From positions 1 through 35,118 of the forward strand of contig MU864078.1 in the NCBI GenBank assembly GCA_033296885.1: a stretch of DNA of 35,118 bases, read 5' to 3'. The stretch's first letter is position 1. Every line of letters starts with the position of its first letter. Source of the DNA: Triangularia verruculosa. Taxonomy: Eukaryota > Ascomycota > Sordariomycetes > Sordariales > Podosporaceae. The notes beneath the pieces are model-generated. The model was not told where the DNA came from, made no database searches, and saw only the letters and a list, made by a program, of their open reading frames with translations. Below are positions 21,612 through 30,520 of the stretch, piece by piece. A program made the translations under genes and the position numbers.

Positions 21612-22310
21612 TCATCTCGGCCTCTTCCCCTCCTGCCAAGGATTAAAGTAAACCGGCTCATCATCATCCCCAGGCTCAGGCAAATCCTGCTCAAACCTGC
21701 CCGTGTAGTTCAGGTACGTACTCGCCTCGAAATCAAACACCCACTCATTGTTCTTCTTCTTGATATTCGTGCACTGCTCACCCTCGCTATCTCTCATCCA
21801 CCCATTGTCGCACTCCCGGTCCTTGCACCGCTTGTCGAACCCGTACGTCTTTTTTCCCGCGGCGTCATACCACCAACCGGTCTGGGAACCTTTGGCAATC
21901 CGTATTTGCCTCCAGGCCTCGTACATCTCGGATTGGTCGCAGACGAGCTCCCCGCGTTTCTTCTTGGCCTTGCTCTTGGCCTTGCCCTTAGCCTTGCCCT
22001 TGGCATTGCCCCCGTGGTGGAAGATGTCGTCGTATTCGTCCTCGATCTTGTCAAAGAAGCCGCGGTAGTTGCAGAGGTAGGCGACGGAGGTGCCGATTGT
22101 GCAGCGGATCTTGCCGTGGAGGGGGACGGTGCGGTGGGAGCAGATTTGGTCGTGGAGGCACTCGATGGCCTGGTTCATTTCGCAGTCTTCGATCTCATTG
22201 TAGGAGCCCCAGATCTCGGGACCTTTGTACTTTTTGCCGAGGAGGGCGTTGCCGGAGGCGAGGGAGGAATAGTAGGCTACTCCTCCGAGGAGGAGGGGGA
22301 GGAGACGCAT
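21612..22310 (-). CDS. Secreted cysteine-containing protein, 232 residues, effector-like
   Basis: The ATG at 22310-22308 is followed by a signal peptide (MRLLPLLLGGVAYYSSLASG, cleavage likely after residue 21-22). The mature part has nine cysteines. It contains a CTIGTSVAYLCNY stretch (about residues 69-81), a lysine-alanine-glycine tract of KGKA repeats ending in KKKRG (about 104-119), and a GWWYDAAGKKTYG segment (about 145-157). The VAYLCNY...GWW...YG arrangement resembles a loose group of small secreted fungal proteins of unknown function. The dibasic tract could be a Kex2-type processing site or a nucleic-acid or membrane-binding patch. There is no transmembrane segment apart from the signal. 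The stop at 21614-21612 may be premature. Function is not established; plant-interaction or antifungal roles are possible. Confidence 0.72.
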   Translation of the reverse strand: MRLLPLLLGGVAYYSSLASGNALLGKKYKGPEIWGSYNEIEDCEMNQAIECLHDQICSHRTVPLHGKIRCTIGTSVAYLCNYRGFFDKIEDEYDDIFHHGGNAKGKAKGKAKSKAKKKRGELVCDQSEMYEAWRQIRIAKGSQTGWWYDAAGKKTYGFDKRCKDRECDNGWMRDSEGEQCTNIKKKNNEWVFDFEASTYLNYTGRFEQDLPEPGDDDEPVYFNPWQEGKRPR

Positions 22311-23892
22311 GGTTGGGGTTGGGTCCTTGACTCCTGGCTGTGAGGGCGGGGAGAAAAGAGCGGTGGGTGGACAACCCTGAGAATGAAAAGTCTGCTGGTG
22401 AACGAGAGGACAGGTTGAGCGATGGAGAGAAGGTCACGGTAGGACTGGTTGAGAGGGATGATGGATCTTATCTGCCTTTCGGGCCTGCGAGATCTTCCGT
22501 TAGTGCTGATGAATTTGCGAGGGAGAGTCAGGGGCACCATTGACATGTTTTGTTTGGTTGTCCAGTCAGATCAGCCACTTTCCTAGACAAACTCAAAGAG
22601 ATCGGGTCAATGACGAGGTGGATTTCTTTGAGCTGTCTCTCTCGCTGTCTTGTTGACATCATCGCGCAACGGAGTTTAAGGGACATGGAATTGAGTTTAG
22701 TCCAACACCACTCGTTGTGGAGAGAACCAGAATTGCGGGAAAGCCATCCAATTAAGAAGATGATGCTAGTAGTTCAAGCGATTCCTGTTGCATGGTGTGG
22801 CGGGTTTTCTCGGCGAAGATGCTCCGGGCAGTCTGCAAACTTTGTCGCTTTTGCATCAGATCAAACAGGATGCTTGACAGTGCAAGTGCTGATTGGCTGA
22901 CTGCAGGACATCTCGGTATTACAATTCTGAGTAAGGCTTCCATGATGGATCGATCGAAAAGGGGGTTGCCATGAAAGGACCTTCAGATGTCAGCAGCACT
23001 CAAGGAAGCATCTTGAGCTTGGCCAGTCGCCACCTCTAATGCCAATGGCAAAGGGTGCTTGGCAATTCTTCCAGAGGTCGGACGTCGGCAAAGCCCATGG
23101 CGGAACTAAGCTTCTTAGTCTGAAGCCTCACTGCTGTGTAGCTAGCACGTGAAAGTTCGCTCCCTTTCGATCCTGGCCGTTGAGCTCCTGATAAAGTGTT
23201 TGCCTCAGCTCTGATTCGGGCTGTTGATCGATGTGATGCTGAAATCCACCCACAGCCATCAGATCCTACAGGCAACATCATCAACGGAAGCTTCCGGGCT
23301 GAGAAAGAAACGTACGCATCATCTCCACCGCTGCCTGACAGGCAAAGACCCGCGTCCTTGACCCAGCGGCCACTCACATCCCTCGATACCGACACCACGC
23401 GGGTCTGGCGATGTCATCAGCTCACCACTTCGCAAAAGCACAGACAAAACGCACTCCCTCTCAAATCGGCGAGCGTGCATTGACCGCCCTCTCCCAAGCA
23501 TAAATTATTTCCTCCCCCACTGAAATCTGACTCTTTTCTCTTTTCTCTTTTCTCTTCTCATGGTTCATGGTGTCCGGGGTGAGAAGCCTGGCGGTTGTTC
23601 ATGCATTTTGGATATGTATCTTGGATAGCTTAGCTATTCTTCGCGTGGGAGATTGCTGGGCCGATCACGGATGGATGCCTAGAGCCTAGTGTACGATTAT
23701 TGTATTTTGCTTTTTAAAGTGGGTATGCAATTTTTGGAACCTTCTCCTCTTTTTGGAGACTTTTTCTTTTTCTTCGCTGGAATCATCGCTTTGTGCTGAT
23801 CCGGAGAAGAAAGTGATGTGTCTTTATTTGAGAGACCTATCATCTACACTGATTATGGCATTGACCCCCAGTAACAAACCATCGCAGCATAC
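22311..23892. other. Intergenic region upstream of the secreted-protein gene
   Basis: This 1.58-kb gap lies between the 3' end of the protease gene and the 5' end of the secreted-protein gene. The first 80 bases next to 22310 are pyrimidine-rich on the minus strand, as expected for a fungal promoter. A minus-strand open frame at 23036-23398 has no domain, no signal peptide and no neighbouring exon, so I do not call it. A short (TCTTTTC)n tract lies at 23531-23558. Confidence 0.5.
23531..23558 (+). repeat. Pyrimidine microsatellite, about four 7-bp units
   Basis: Tandem TCTTTTC units, the last one shortened, in otherwise unique sequence. Confidence 0.7.
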
Positions 23893-26511
23893 CTACAGCA
23901 GTTTTGTGCACATAATCTTCCCAACTTCAGCAACAAGAACAGCAAGATCATTTCCAACAACCCAGTCCTTCTTGTTTGGCTTCAGTACCTTTCCAAACAC
24001 ATTCCACACCAAGACGAACTTCGTGTCGTTCATGCCAATCCCGTTGATTGCCTTTAGCATGTTCTCATGCTTCCGCAGCATATCATAGTCCTGCTGTATC
24101 TTCCTCTTCTCCTCAGCTGAGTCAGTCAAGAGAAGGTGAACCTTGACGCAGTACAAGATCAGCGCTGCCAGACCAGCCCCCAGCGCTGTTGCGACCGATG
24201 ACCCGGACGGCTCTCTGAACGGCAGGCTGACCCTTTCGCTGCCTGGAACGCTGACCTTGTCACCTGGCAATGTGAACGTGATGCCGTCTAGGCGTCCGAC
24301 CGAGGGAACGGAATTTCCATACACAGATGCTGCACCAATGGTGAAAGTCTTACCGGGAGCCGCTTTGAAAGGGTAAGTGGCGTTTTGCTTTGCCCCGCGA
24401 TCGGGAGCGGAACAAAACATGAGGATGCCTTTGTCGGCGGCAGCTTTGATGGCGGCTTCCAGCTGTTTGTCGTCTCGAGTTTCAGGTTCCGAAGGTTCAA
24501 TAGTCCAGGACATGGATATGATATCCACATTCTTGTGGACTGCAGCAAAGATCGCTTTGGCTGCGCTTCTTGCTGTGATCTGCCGGCCGTTTGGGTCGTC
24601 CGGGTGGTGGTAGTCCTCGAGTCGTAAAACATACAGTTTAGCGCTGGGGCACATGTAGTAGATGTGCCTCGCCATCGTTGTGCCGTGGCCGATACTGGAG
24701 ATGTAGTACGGATGGATCAGGTTTCGGTCCTCGTCTCGGGTGGAGAAGCTCTGTCCGCCGATGAAACGACAGTTTGGCAGGTCCTTGAAGTCGACGCCAT
24801 CATCAATGAGGGCGATTGTGATGCCTGGCTCTACAACTTCTTTCAAGGTCATCCCAATTCTGTTGTCAATGGACCCTTTGAAGTTTATCTCGGCATCGGA
24901 GAGCAGGTGATGAAATTGATTCATGCAGTTAATCCACTCATCTTTGGTACGCTGCTTGCCCTGGTCGTACGGTCGGCTGGGATAGTTCAATAATGCTATT
25001 TGTCTCCGATATGACGATTGTTTGAGGTTGATCTTGACTTTGGGGCAGAGGGCTTCCATGCGTTTGACAAAGCTCGTGATGTACGTGTCAGTGCGAGTCT
25101 CGGACTCTAGCCTCTGCAAACCATTAGCATCCTGTCTGATGCCGTTTGAGATCTTCCGAACCGAAAGAAGACAATATGGTACCTCTTCAATGGAAATGAA
25201 AACTTGTTCCAGCTTCGTCAGCTTTTTAAGTCCTCCTGGCTCTGCCCAACCCCGAAGTACGGCATTATTCCCATGCCAATAAAGGTGGACTTCCCGCACG
25301 TCAGGTGCGACTTGTAGGATGACCTCTGAGCAAATATCCGGCTTCTTCAAATCCCATACTTCAAGGCCGAAATTCTTCAGTGCAGCCTCGATTGCCTCAT
25401 CCGTATGTGGTTTAATATTCAGGTCCTCCATTCTATCAGCCCGAGTAGGTGTATCACCCACCATGACCGTGATAATAGTTTTGACTCCTTTCCGACGGAG
25501 AGAGTCAAACGCAAAGATTAGATCCTTTCGGCCAACAATGGAACTTGACAGATCATTGGCTCTGTTTTTCGGTGTGATGACTGGGATTCTGGGGATGCTA
25601 ACATATTGAAGTACGTCGCTGAACTCGAACTTGTCAAGGAATGTATTGAACTGCTTGTCTGAAAACGACAGGTCGTCATACCCGGAAAGGTCAAAAGCTA
25701 GTTCCACATCTGGTGGAAAAATACCTAACGTTAGTGTTTGACAGGACCGAGTTAGGTCTCTTGAAGAATAGGTAAGCATATCGCGAGGGAGAGCGCATAC
25801 CGGATGGAGTGTCCAGCCCGTATAGAATTTCCATACATCTGTCATAGGGCCTGAGTGGAGTTTGAGGAACCGCTCAATCTCACTGGCAATCTTTTTATCC
25901 GGCCTTGTCAGATTGTTGGATTCTGATTTCTTTGCTCGGGTTGCTAAATCCTTGGCGTTCGAGGCTGTTGTCGATGATGGCGGTTGCTCGAGACTCAGAG
26001 CGTGAAAAGGCGGTAGTCCCGATTGTGCTAGAGCGCGATGCCCAAGTTTCGACCAGTTATCGTCGGCAATGCTGATCGTCTCTGCCCCAGGTGCCTCTTT
26101 AATATTTATCAACATCATTGGGGGCTGCTCAGGAGCGGCCATGTCCAGGGAGTAGATCTCCGAGCCCTGTTGTTCCGATAGCGTGTTGGTATGGCTGATG
26201 GTAGTGGTGGCTCCCTTCGGTTTTCTTTCCCTCAGTGCCTTATCAATTGCTTCCTGTCTCGTATGCAGATGGTGTAGATAAGGTGACCGTCCTTGATTGT
26301 TAAAGTCATCCTTTTCCTCCGCAGCTTTGGTCGCATTATCACATCGGGAAACAATGAGTTGGACAATGGCAAGTTGACCTTCTCGGCACCGTTTGTATTC
26401 CACTGCGTGATGGAGTGCCGTATTGCCTTCGTTATCTTTTGCTGCCAAGGTGTCCGGCATCGCTAAACGGATCAGATCTGGCAGGTATCTAAGCCGCTTG
26501 TCGATTGCCAC
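23893..26511 (-). CDS. Ankyrin plus subtilisin-like (S8) protease, 5' end disrupted
   Basis: An 872-codon frame ends at TAG 23895-23893. It opens with ankyrin sequence (HVAIDKRLRYLPDLI, then NEGNTALHHAVEYKR, residues 1-40). A long linker and a helical middle region (about 210-500) follow. The S8 domain at about 560-785 has all three catalytic residues: Asp570 in ALIDDGVD, His609 in GHGT and Ser772 in GSSVATA. The oxyanion position carries Asp704 (CSAPDRG) instead of the usual Asn, as in some kexin-like enzymes. There is no signal peptide, so it is probably intracellular. Similar ankyrin-S8 proteins in fungi are thought to act in NLR-like or heterokaryon-incompatibility responses. Codon 1 here is GTG. 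The first in-frame ATG is residue 18 (26460), inside the ankyrin region, so the true start lay in an upstream exon now separated by the retrotransposon at 26544. A splice acceptor GCAG ends at 26519. The body is intact but expression is doubtful. Confidence 0.8.
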   Translation of the reverse strand: MAIDKRLRYLPDLIRLAMPDTLAAKDNEGNTALHHAVEYKRCREGQLAIVQLIVSRCDNATKAAEEKDDFNNQGRSPYLHHLHTRQEAIDKALRERKPKGATTTISHTNTLSEQQGSEIYSLDMAAPEQPPMMLINIKEAPGAETISIADDNWSKLGHRALAQSGLPPFHALSLEQPPSSTTASNAKDLATRAKKSESNNLTRPDKKIASEIERFLKLHSGPMTDVWKFYTGWTLHPVCALPRDMLTYSSRDLTRSCQTLTLGIFPPDVELAFDLSGYDDLSFSDKQFNTFLDKFEFSDVLQYVSIPRIPVITPKNRANDLSSSIVGRKDLIFAFDSLRRKGVKTIITVMVGDTPTRADRMEDLNIKPHTDEAIEAALKNFGLEVWDLKKPDICSEVILQVAPDVREVHLYWHGNNAVLRGWAEPGGLKKLTKLEQVFISIEEVPYCLLSVRKISNGIRQDANGLQRLESETRTDTYITSFVKRMEALCPKVKINLKQSSYRRQIALLNYPSRPYDQGKQRTKDEWINCMNQFHHLLSDAEINFKGSIDNRIGMTLKEVVEPGITIALIDDGVDFKDLPNCRFIGGQSFSTRDEDRNLIHPYYISSIGHGTTMARHIYYMCPSAKLYVLRLEDYHHPDDPNGRQITARSAAKAIFAAVHKNVDIISMSWTIEPSEPETRDDKQLEAAIKAAADKGILMFCSAPDRGAKQNATYPFKAAPGKTFTIGAASVYGNSVPSVGRLDGITFTLPGDKVSVPGSERVSLPFREPSGSSVATALGAGLAALILYCVKVHLLLTDSAEEKRKIQQDYDMLRKHENMLKAINGIGMNDTKFVLVWNVFGKVLKPNKKDWVVGNDLAVLVAEVGKIMCTKLL

Positions 26512-26538
26512 ATGAATGCTGCGTCCGAGTCACTCCCA

Positions 26539-26543
26539 CTTAG
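26539..26543. repeat. Target-site duplication CTTAG, left copy
   Basis: CTTAG directly precedes the LTR at 26544 and is repeated at 34026-34030 directly after the right LTR. Confidence 0.95.
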
Positions 26544-26872
26544 TGTGACAAGGGCTGATATTCAAGGCTTGGAACAGTAGTTCAATTGCAGTAATAATCT
26601 TCAATGGCCTTGAAGTCCATGATGAAGAAAGAAGAAGAAGACTTGGAATAGTACAGTGATCCTGAACGCGTATTTATCCTCCGTCAAGTGGTCCGTGCCC
26701 TCCTTGCCTCAGGCCTCTGCCAAGTCCTTCAATATATCACTGAGCCAGTAGGATTCCTTTGATACCCGCCATGCCTCTGATTGACTGCTTCACTTCCATC
26801 GGTTAGCTTACAACGTGCAGGTCGGCAGCTGTTAGACCGAGCTGTGGCCTATTGGCTCTTTGCCGTGTAACA
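26544..26872 (-). repeat. 3' LTR of the chromovirus
   Basis: 329 bp, with TG and CA ends on either strand (TGTGACAAGG on plus, TGTTACACGG on minus). It matches 33694-34025 with about a dozen substitutions, nearly all transitions, and one 3-bp length change in a GAA/AAG run near 26630. Confidence 0.95.
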
Positions 26873-26884
26873 CCATCTCCCCCC
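26873..26884 (-). promoter_or_regulatory. Polypurine tract of the chromovirus
   Basis: GGGGGGAGATGG on the minus strand directly abuts the TG of the 3' LTR. This is where second-strand DNA synthesis is primed, and it confirms that the element runs on the minus strand. Confidence 0.8.
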
Positions 26885-26916
26885 GTCTCATACTCGCCTA
26901 CGAGCTCTGAATACCT

Positions 26917-29900
26917 TTAGACCTCTACTCGAGAGTCCTTGGGTTTGTCGGGTTGTAGGGCGTAAAAGTTGCGGACAGCTACCTTAGCTCCGTCGCTATA
27001 GAAGTGGTCGAAGGGTTCCCAAGTCTAATATCTCCTCTAAGGCTATCCTTCCTACTTAATTAGATACTTAACTTTATTACCTATTAAAGTCGAATCCATT
27101 ACCTTTTCCACTTAGTAGTCTTCTGCTTTAACTAATGCCGCTTTCCGTAGAACCTAGTCTATATCAGGCAATACCTAAGTATTAATGCAATAAGGCTCGA
27201 TAAGGGAGATGTAGAAGGTATTATGGATTTATTAGTATTTAGGGAGAGTTAGTCGGACAGCGGTAGGGCAAATCACCTTTTAGATTTTAAACGGGCCCAG
27301 TATCTTTTTATCTAACTTCTTAAAGGGTCGTCGAGTTTTAATATATTTAACGTTAAATATTATTAATTAATCCTTCTTAAAGATAAGTACTTCCTTTCTC
27401 TTAAGGTCCGCCTAGTACTTTATACGCTAGCGGGATACCTCTAGAGATTTCTACGCCTTCTTATAAACTTAGGTTATTTAATAAATATATAATTAACTTA
27501 AAGGATTATAAACGGTAGTATTATAAAAAGAATTATTAAAAGTAAAGTAATAATTATAATTAGTAAAGAAAAATAATATATCGGTTAATAATTTATAAGT
27601 ATTATTATATATAAATTTTATTATAGAAAGTAATTTATATTAATTAATTATTTTATAATTAATAAAAATATAAAAGTATATTTTTAATTCTTAATTAATA
27701 ATCTCGGTTTAATTATTAATTTAAAGGTAAAAGGTAATATTTATATAATTATTAATACCGATATACTTTAAAAAATCTTTTTATAAATATAATATAAAGC
27801 GAGAATTATAATTAAAGATAATATTTATAAAGACGTTATAAAGTCGTTAATATTTGTAAACGAAGATTCGAATTAAATCGTTAATTTTTTTATTTTTTAC
27901 GTAAAGTAAAATAAAGTATATTATTTTTATAAATATATTAACGATAATTTAAATAAAGTTATATTTTATTAATAAAGGAAAATTAGTAATAAAATCTATA
28001 AAGATAGCTTTTTATAGTTTCTATAGGATTTTTAGAAAAGATAATAATCTAAATATTCTATAACAAAGGTTTTTATTTTACTAATACTCTTTATATTTTC
28101 GTATATATTTACGGATAGTATCGTCTATAGCTAGCTATTAAAAATTTCGTCGAACGAGATTAATAGTGCGATTTATTCCTAGGTATTCTATAACGACGGA
28201 GTTATATTCGGATTCGAAGATCTTTTTACGTAACGTAGAGTTATCGGGAATCCTTAGTAGATTATTATAGTATAGGAGACCCTAATCTTCGTAGTTGTTC
28301 TTTAATAGGATAATGAAGGACCTAATATACTTAGGATTTTAAATAACGGCGTTCTTAACTTTAACGATAAACTCGTCATTCTATATTAGGGTAACGGGAA
28401 TATTAGTAAATTATATTAAAGAAAGAAGGAAATATAATCTTTCGGCTTATTTAGGACGGCGAACTTTAGGGTAGGATACTAATAAAACTATAGTTAACTT
28501 TTATATTAAAGTAAAAAAATAATAATCTTTTAAGACCGAAGTAATTAACTGGTCTTTATTTCCCTCCTTTTTAAGCCAGTATTAATCGAGTCTTAAAAGT
28601 ATGTCGGCCTTACCGTTAAGTTATCTTAATCGATATATAATAATAAAATTATATATTATAAGTTCTTAGGTTTAGCGGATTTATTGTTAATTAAGGACTT
28701 TTACTATAGTAAAGTATACGAGATTTTAGTAGTCGAAGTAAATTTCGATTTTATATTCTGTTTTTTTTAAATATCGTTGTTACTTTATAAAGTAATTTAT
28801 AATTATTAGTAGTTTTTTATTATATACTTTGTAATTTATCTCCGGTTTAGTAAGTTTATAGGAGTAAAAGGCTACGGAGTAAAACTTTCTATTGTCTTTT
28901 TTTTGGGATAGGATTTTTTTTAAAGTAAAGTCCGAAATATTAGTTTTTAAAATCGTTGGTTTAAAGGGTTCGAAATAGGTAAAGATTAAAGCTATAGTAA
29001 AGGTTTTTTTAAGTTTAGTAAAAGCCTCCTTTATAATATATATCTACTTTTAATTCTTTACTTCCGTTTTAAGTAATCCTATAAACGGTTTTGCGATATT
29101 AAAAAACCCTTTAATAAAGCGTCGATAGAAATTAACGAAATTAACGAAAAGCTAGGTTGCTTTTAAAGATATTGGTATTTATTAGTTAAGGATATAGTCT
29201 ACCTTCTCCTTTAATATAAAGATCCCGGATTTAAAGATAATATATCCTAGGTATTCGACTTGCGTAATTGCTTAAATACTCTTCTTTACTAAGATAATTA
29301 AGTTATTATTTGTTAAGGTAGGTGGTCTGCAGGCCTATAGGCATAAGCCTGCGTGGTGGTGGGCGCAGTACACCAAGAGTGAATTGGGCTTTGTCTGCAG
29401 TATACGACAGTGGCTTGACACTGAAGGAAGATGGATTGCAGGGACGGCGCCCTGCAATATACAAGGTGATCACAGTAATATAAGCTTGTGAGGCATTGAA
29501 AGATGTAGTGAACCAGTGTATTGTTTTGACTTAATAGGCAAGAAAACATCACAGTGAATAGTCCTGAGGGCAAGCCTCTTATAGATCTTCGGCTCCGTAT
29601 TCCTCCCCCAATCTCTTCTCCGTTGCCGTACGCTAAGTATCTGGAACTCCGGACGCTAGCTATACGGATCTCCAGGTTAAATCGGAGGTCCGTTCGGAGG
29701 TCTGAAAGCTTATATGATCGCTACGGTAGAGCGTTGGTAAGTATGTGATTCCAAGCCATTGGTTGTTGTAGGCCTTGTAGGTTACAGGCCTAGATACACT
29801 GTAAAGTCCACAAATAAGTGCTGTACTTTAACATTATTCCTAAAACATTTAAGTACCTTTTTAATAAAACGATCATACTTTTCTATAATATTTATATAAA

Positions 29901-30520
29901 TAAAGATATTATTTATATATACTAGAACTTTTATATCAATTAAATTACTTAAAACTTTGTAAATTATAGTTTAGAATATAGTAGAAACGTTAATTAACCT
30001 AAAATATATAACTATAAATTCGAATAATCTATATCGATAACGAAAGGTAGTTTTCTACTTATCCCCTTTTTTAATCCTTACTAAATTAAACCTATTCTTC
30101 AGATTAATCTTTATAAAGAACTTAGTACCGGCGAGTTAATTTTAAAGTTTAATAATAAGCGGGAGAGGGTACCGATTGGGGATCGTAATACCGTTAAGAT
30201 CTCTCTAATCCACTATAGGCCTAAGATAATCCTCATGCTGGCCCTTCTTCTCGATCGATATATCTTTATCTATTATAAAAAGGGGAGTACTATAAGGTAA
30301 CTTTAAAAGCCTAATCTTTCTTTCCGCAAGTATCTTATCTAGCCAAGCGCACAAGAACTTAAGTTCCTTACCGCTTAAAGCGTAAATAGGGCCCTATATA
30401 GGCGTCTTACCCTCAACTAAATCGATTATATAGTCCTATAGCTTATAATCGGGCAGCCTCTTAGAGATATTAATTAGAATTAGCGGGACTAAGTCCTTGA
30501 AATATTCGGGAATTATTACT
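26917..30520 (-). pseudogene. Pol relic of the chromovirus: RT, RNase H, integrase, chromodomain
   Basis: Reading the minus strand from 30520 gives the RT linker (GKTPI.GPIYALSGKELKF near 30400), the YRDLN-like region (written DYLRPIVD*RDLNGITI, about 30180-30230), NRYPLPLI near 30160 and KTTFRYRY near 30040. The catalytic motif has decayed to VYINNIFIY (about 29900-29930). After the nested solo LTR it resumes at QVEYLGYI (about 29265), then NFYRRFIKGF near 29125, and RNase H at about 28980-28650. The integrase zinc region shows GINRTINLVRRNF near 28150 with Y..KY.EY after it, and a decayed catalytic core follows at about 28070-27800. The C-terminus has LIEPYCINT near 27190 and a chromodomain, EKVMDSTLIGNKVKYLIK then EG and TWEPFDHF, at about 27110-27000. 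Stops occur throughout, so it is not functional. Confidence 0.88.
29311..29833. repeat. Solo LTR, 523 bp, nested in the chromovirus RT
   Basis: It begins TGTTAAGGTAGG and ends GTACTTTAACA, so it has TG/CA ends with inverted TGTTAA/TTAACA tips. It is flanked by the 5-bp duplication TTATT at 29306-29310 and 29834-29838. Its composition is normal while the RT sequence on both sides is RIP-decayed, and the RT reading resumes across it. It is the footprint of a later retrotransposon whose body was removed by recombination between its LTRs. Orientation cannot be told. Short open frames inside it are not genes. Confidence 0.88.

Noticed and set aside
21748..22343. Several plus-strand open frames over the secreted-protein gene
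   Set aside because: They mirror the minus-strand gene, which has an ATG, a signal peptide and conserved-looking cysteines. The opposite frames are repetitive Leu/Ala/Val or Arg/Gly runs.
23036..23398. A 120-codon minus-strand open frame between the protease and secreted-protein genes
   Set aside because: No recognisable domain, no signal peptide, no sensible splice partners and no clear promoter. This length is expected by chance in GC-balanced DNA.
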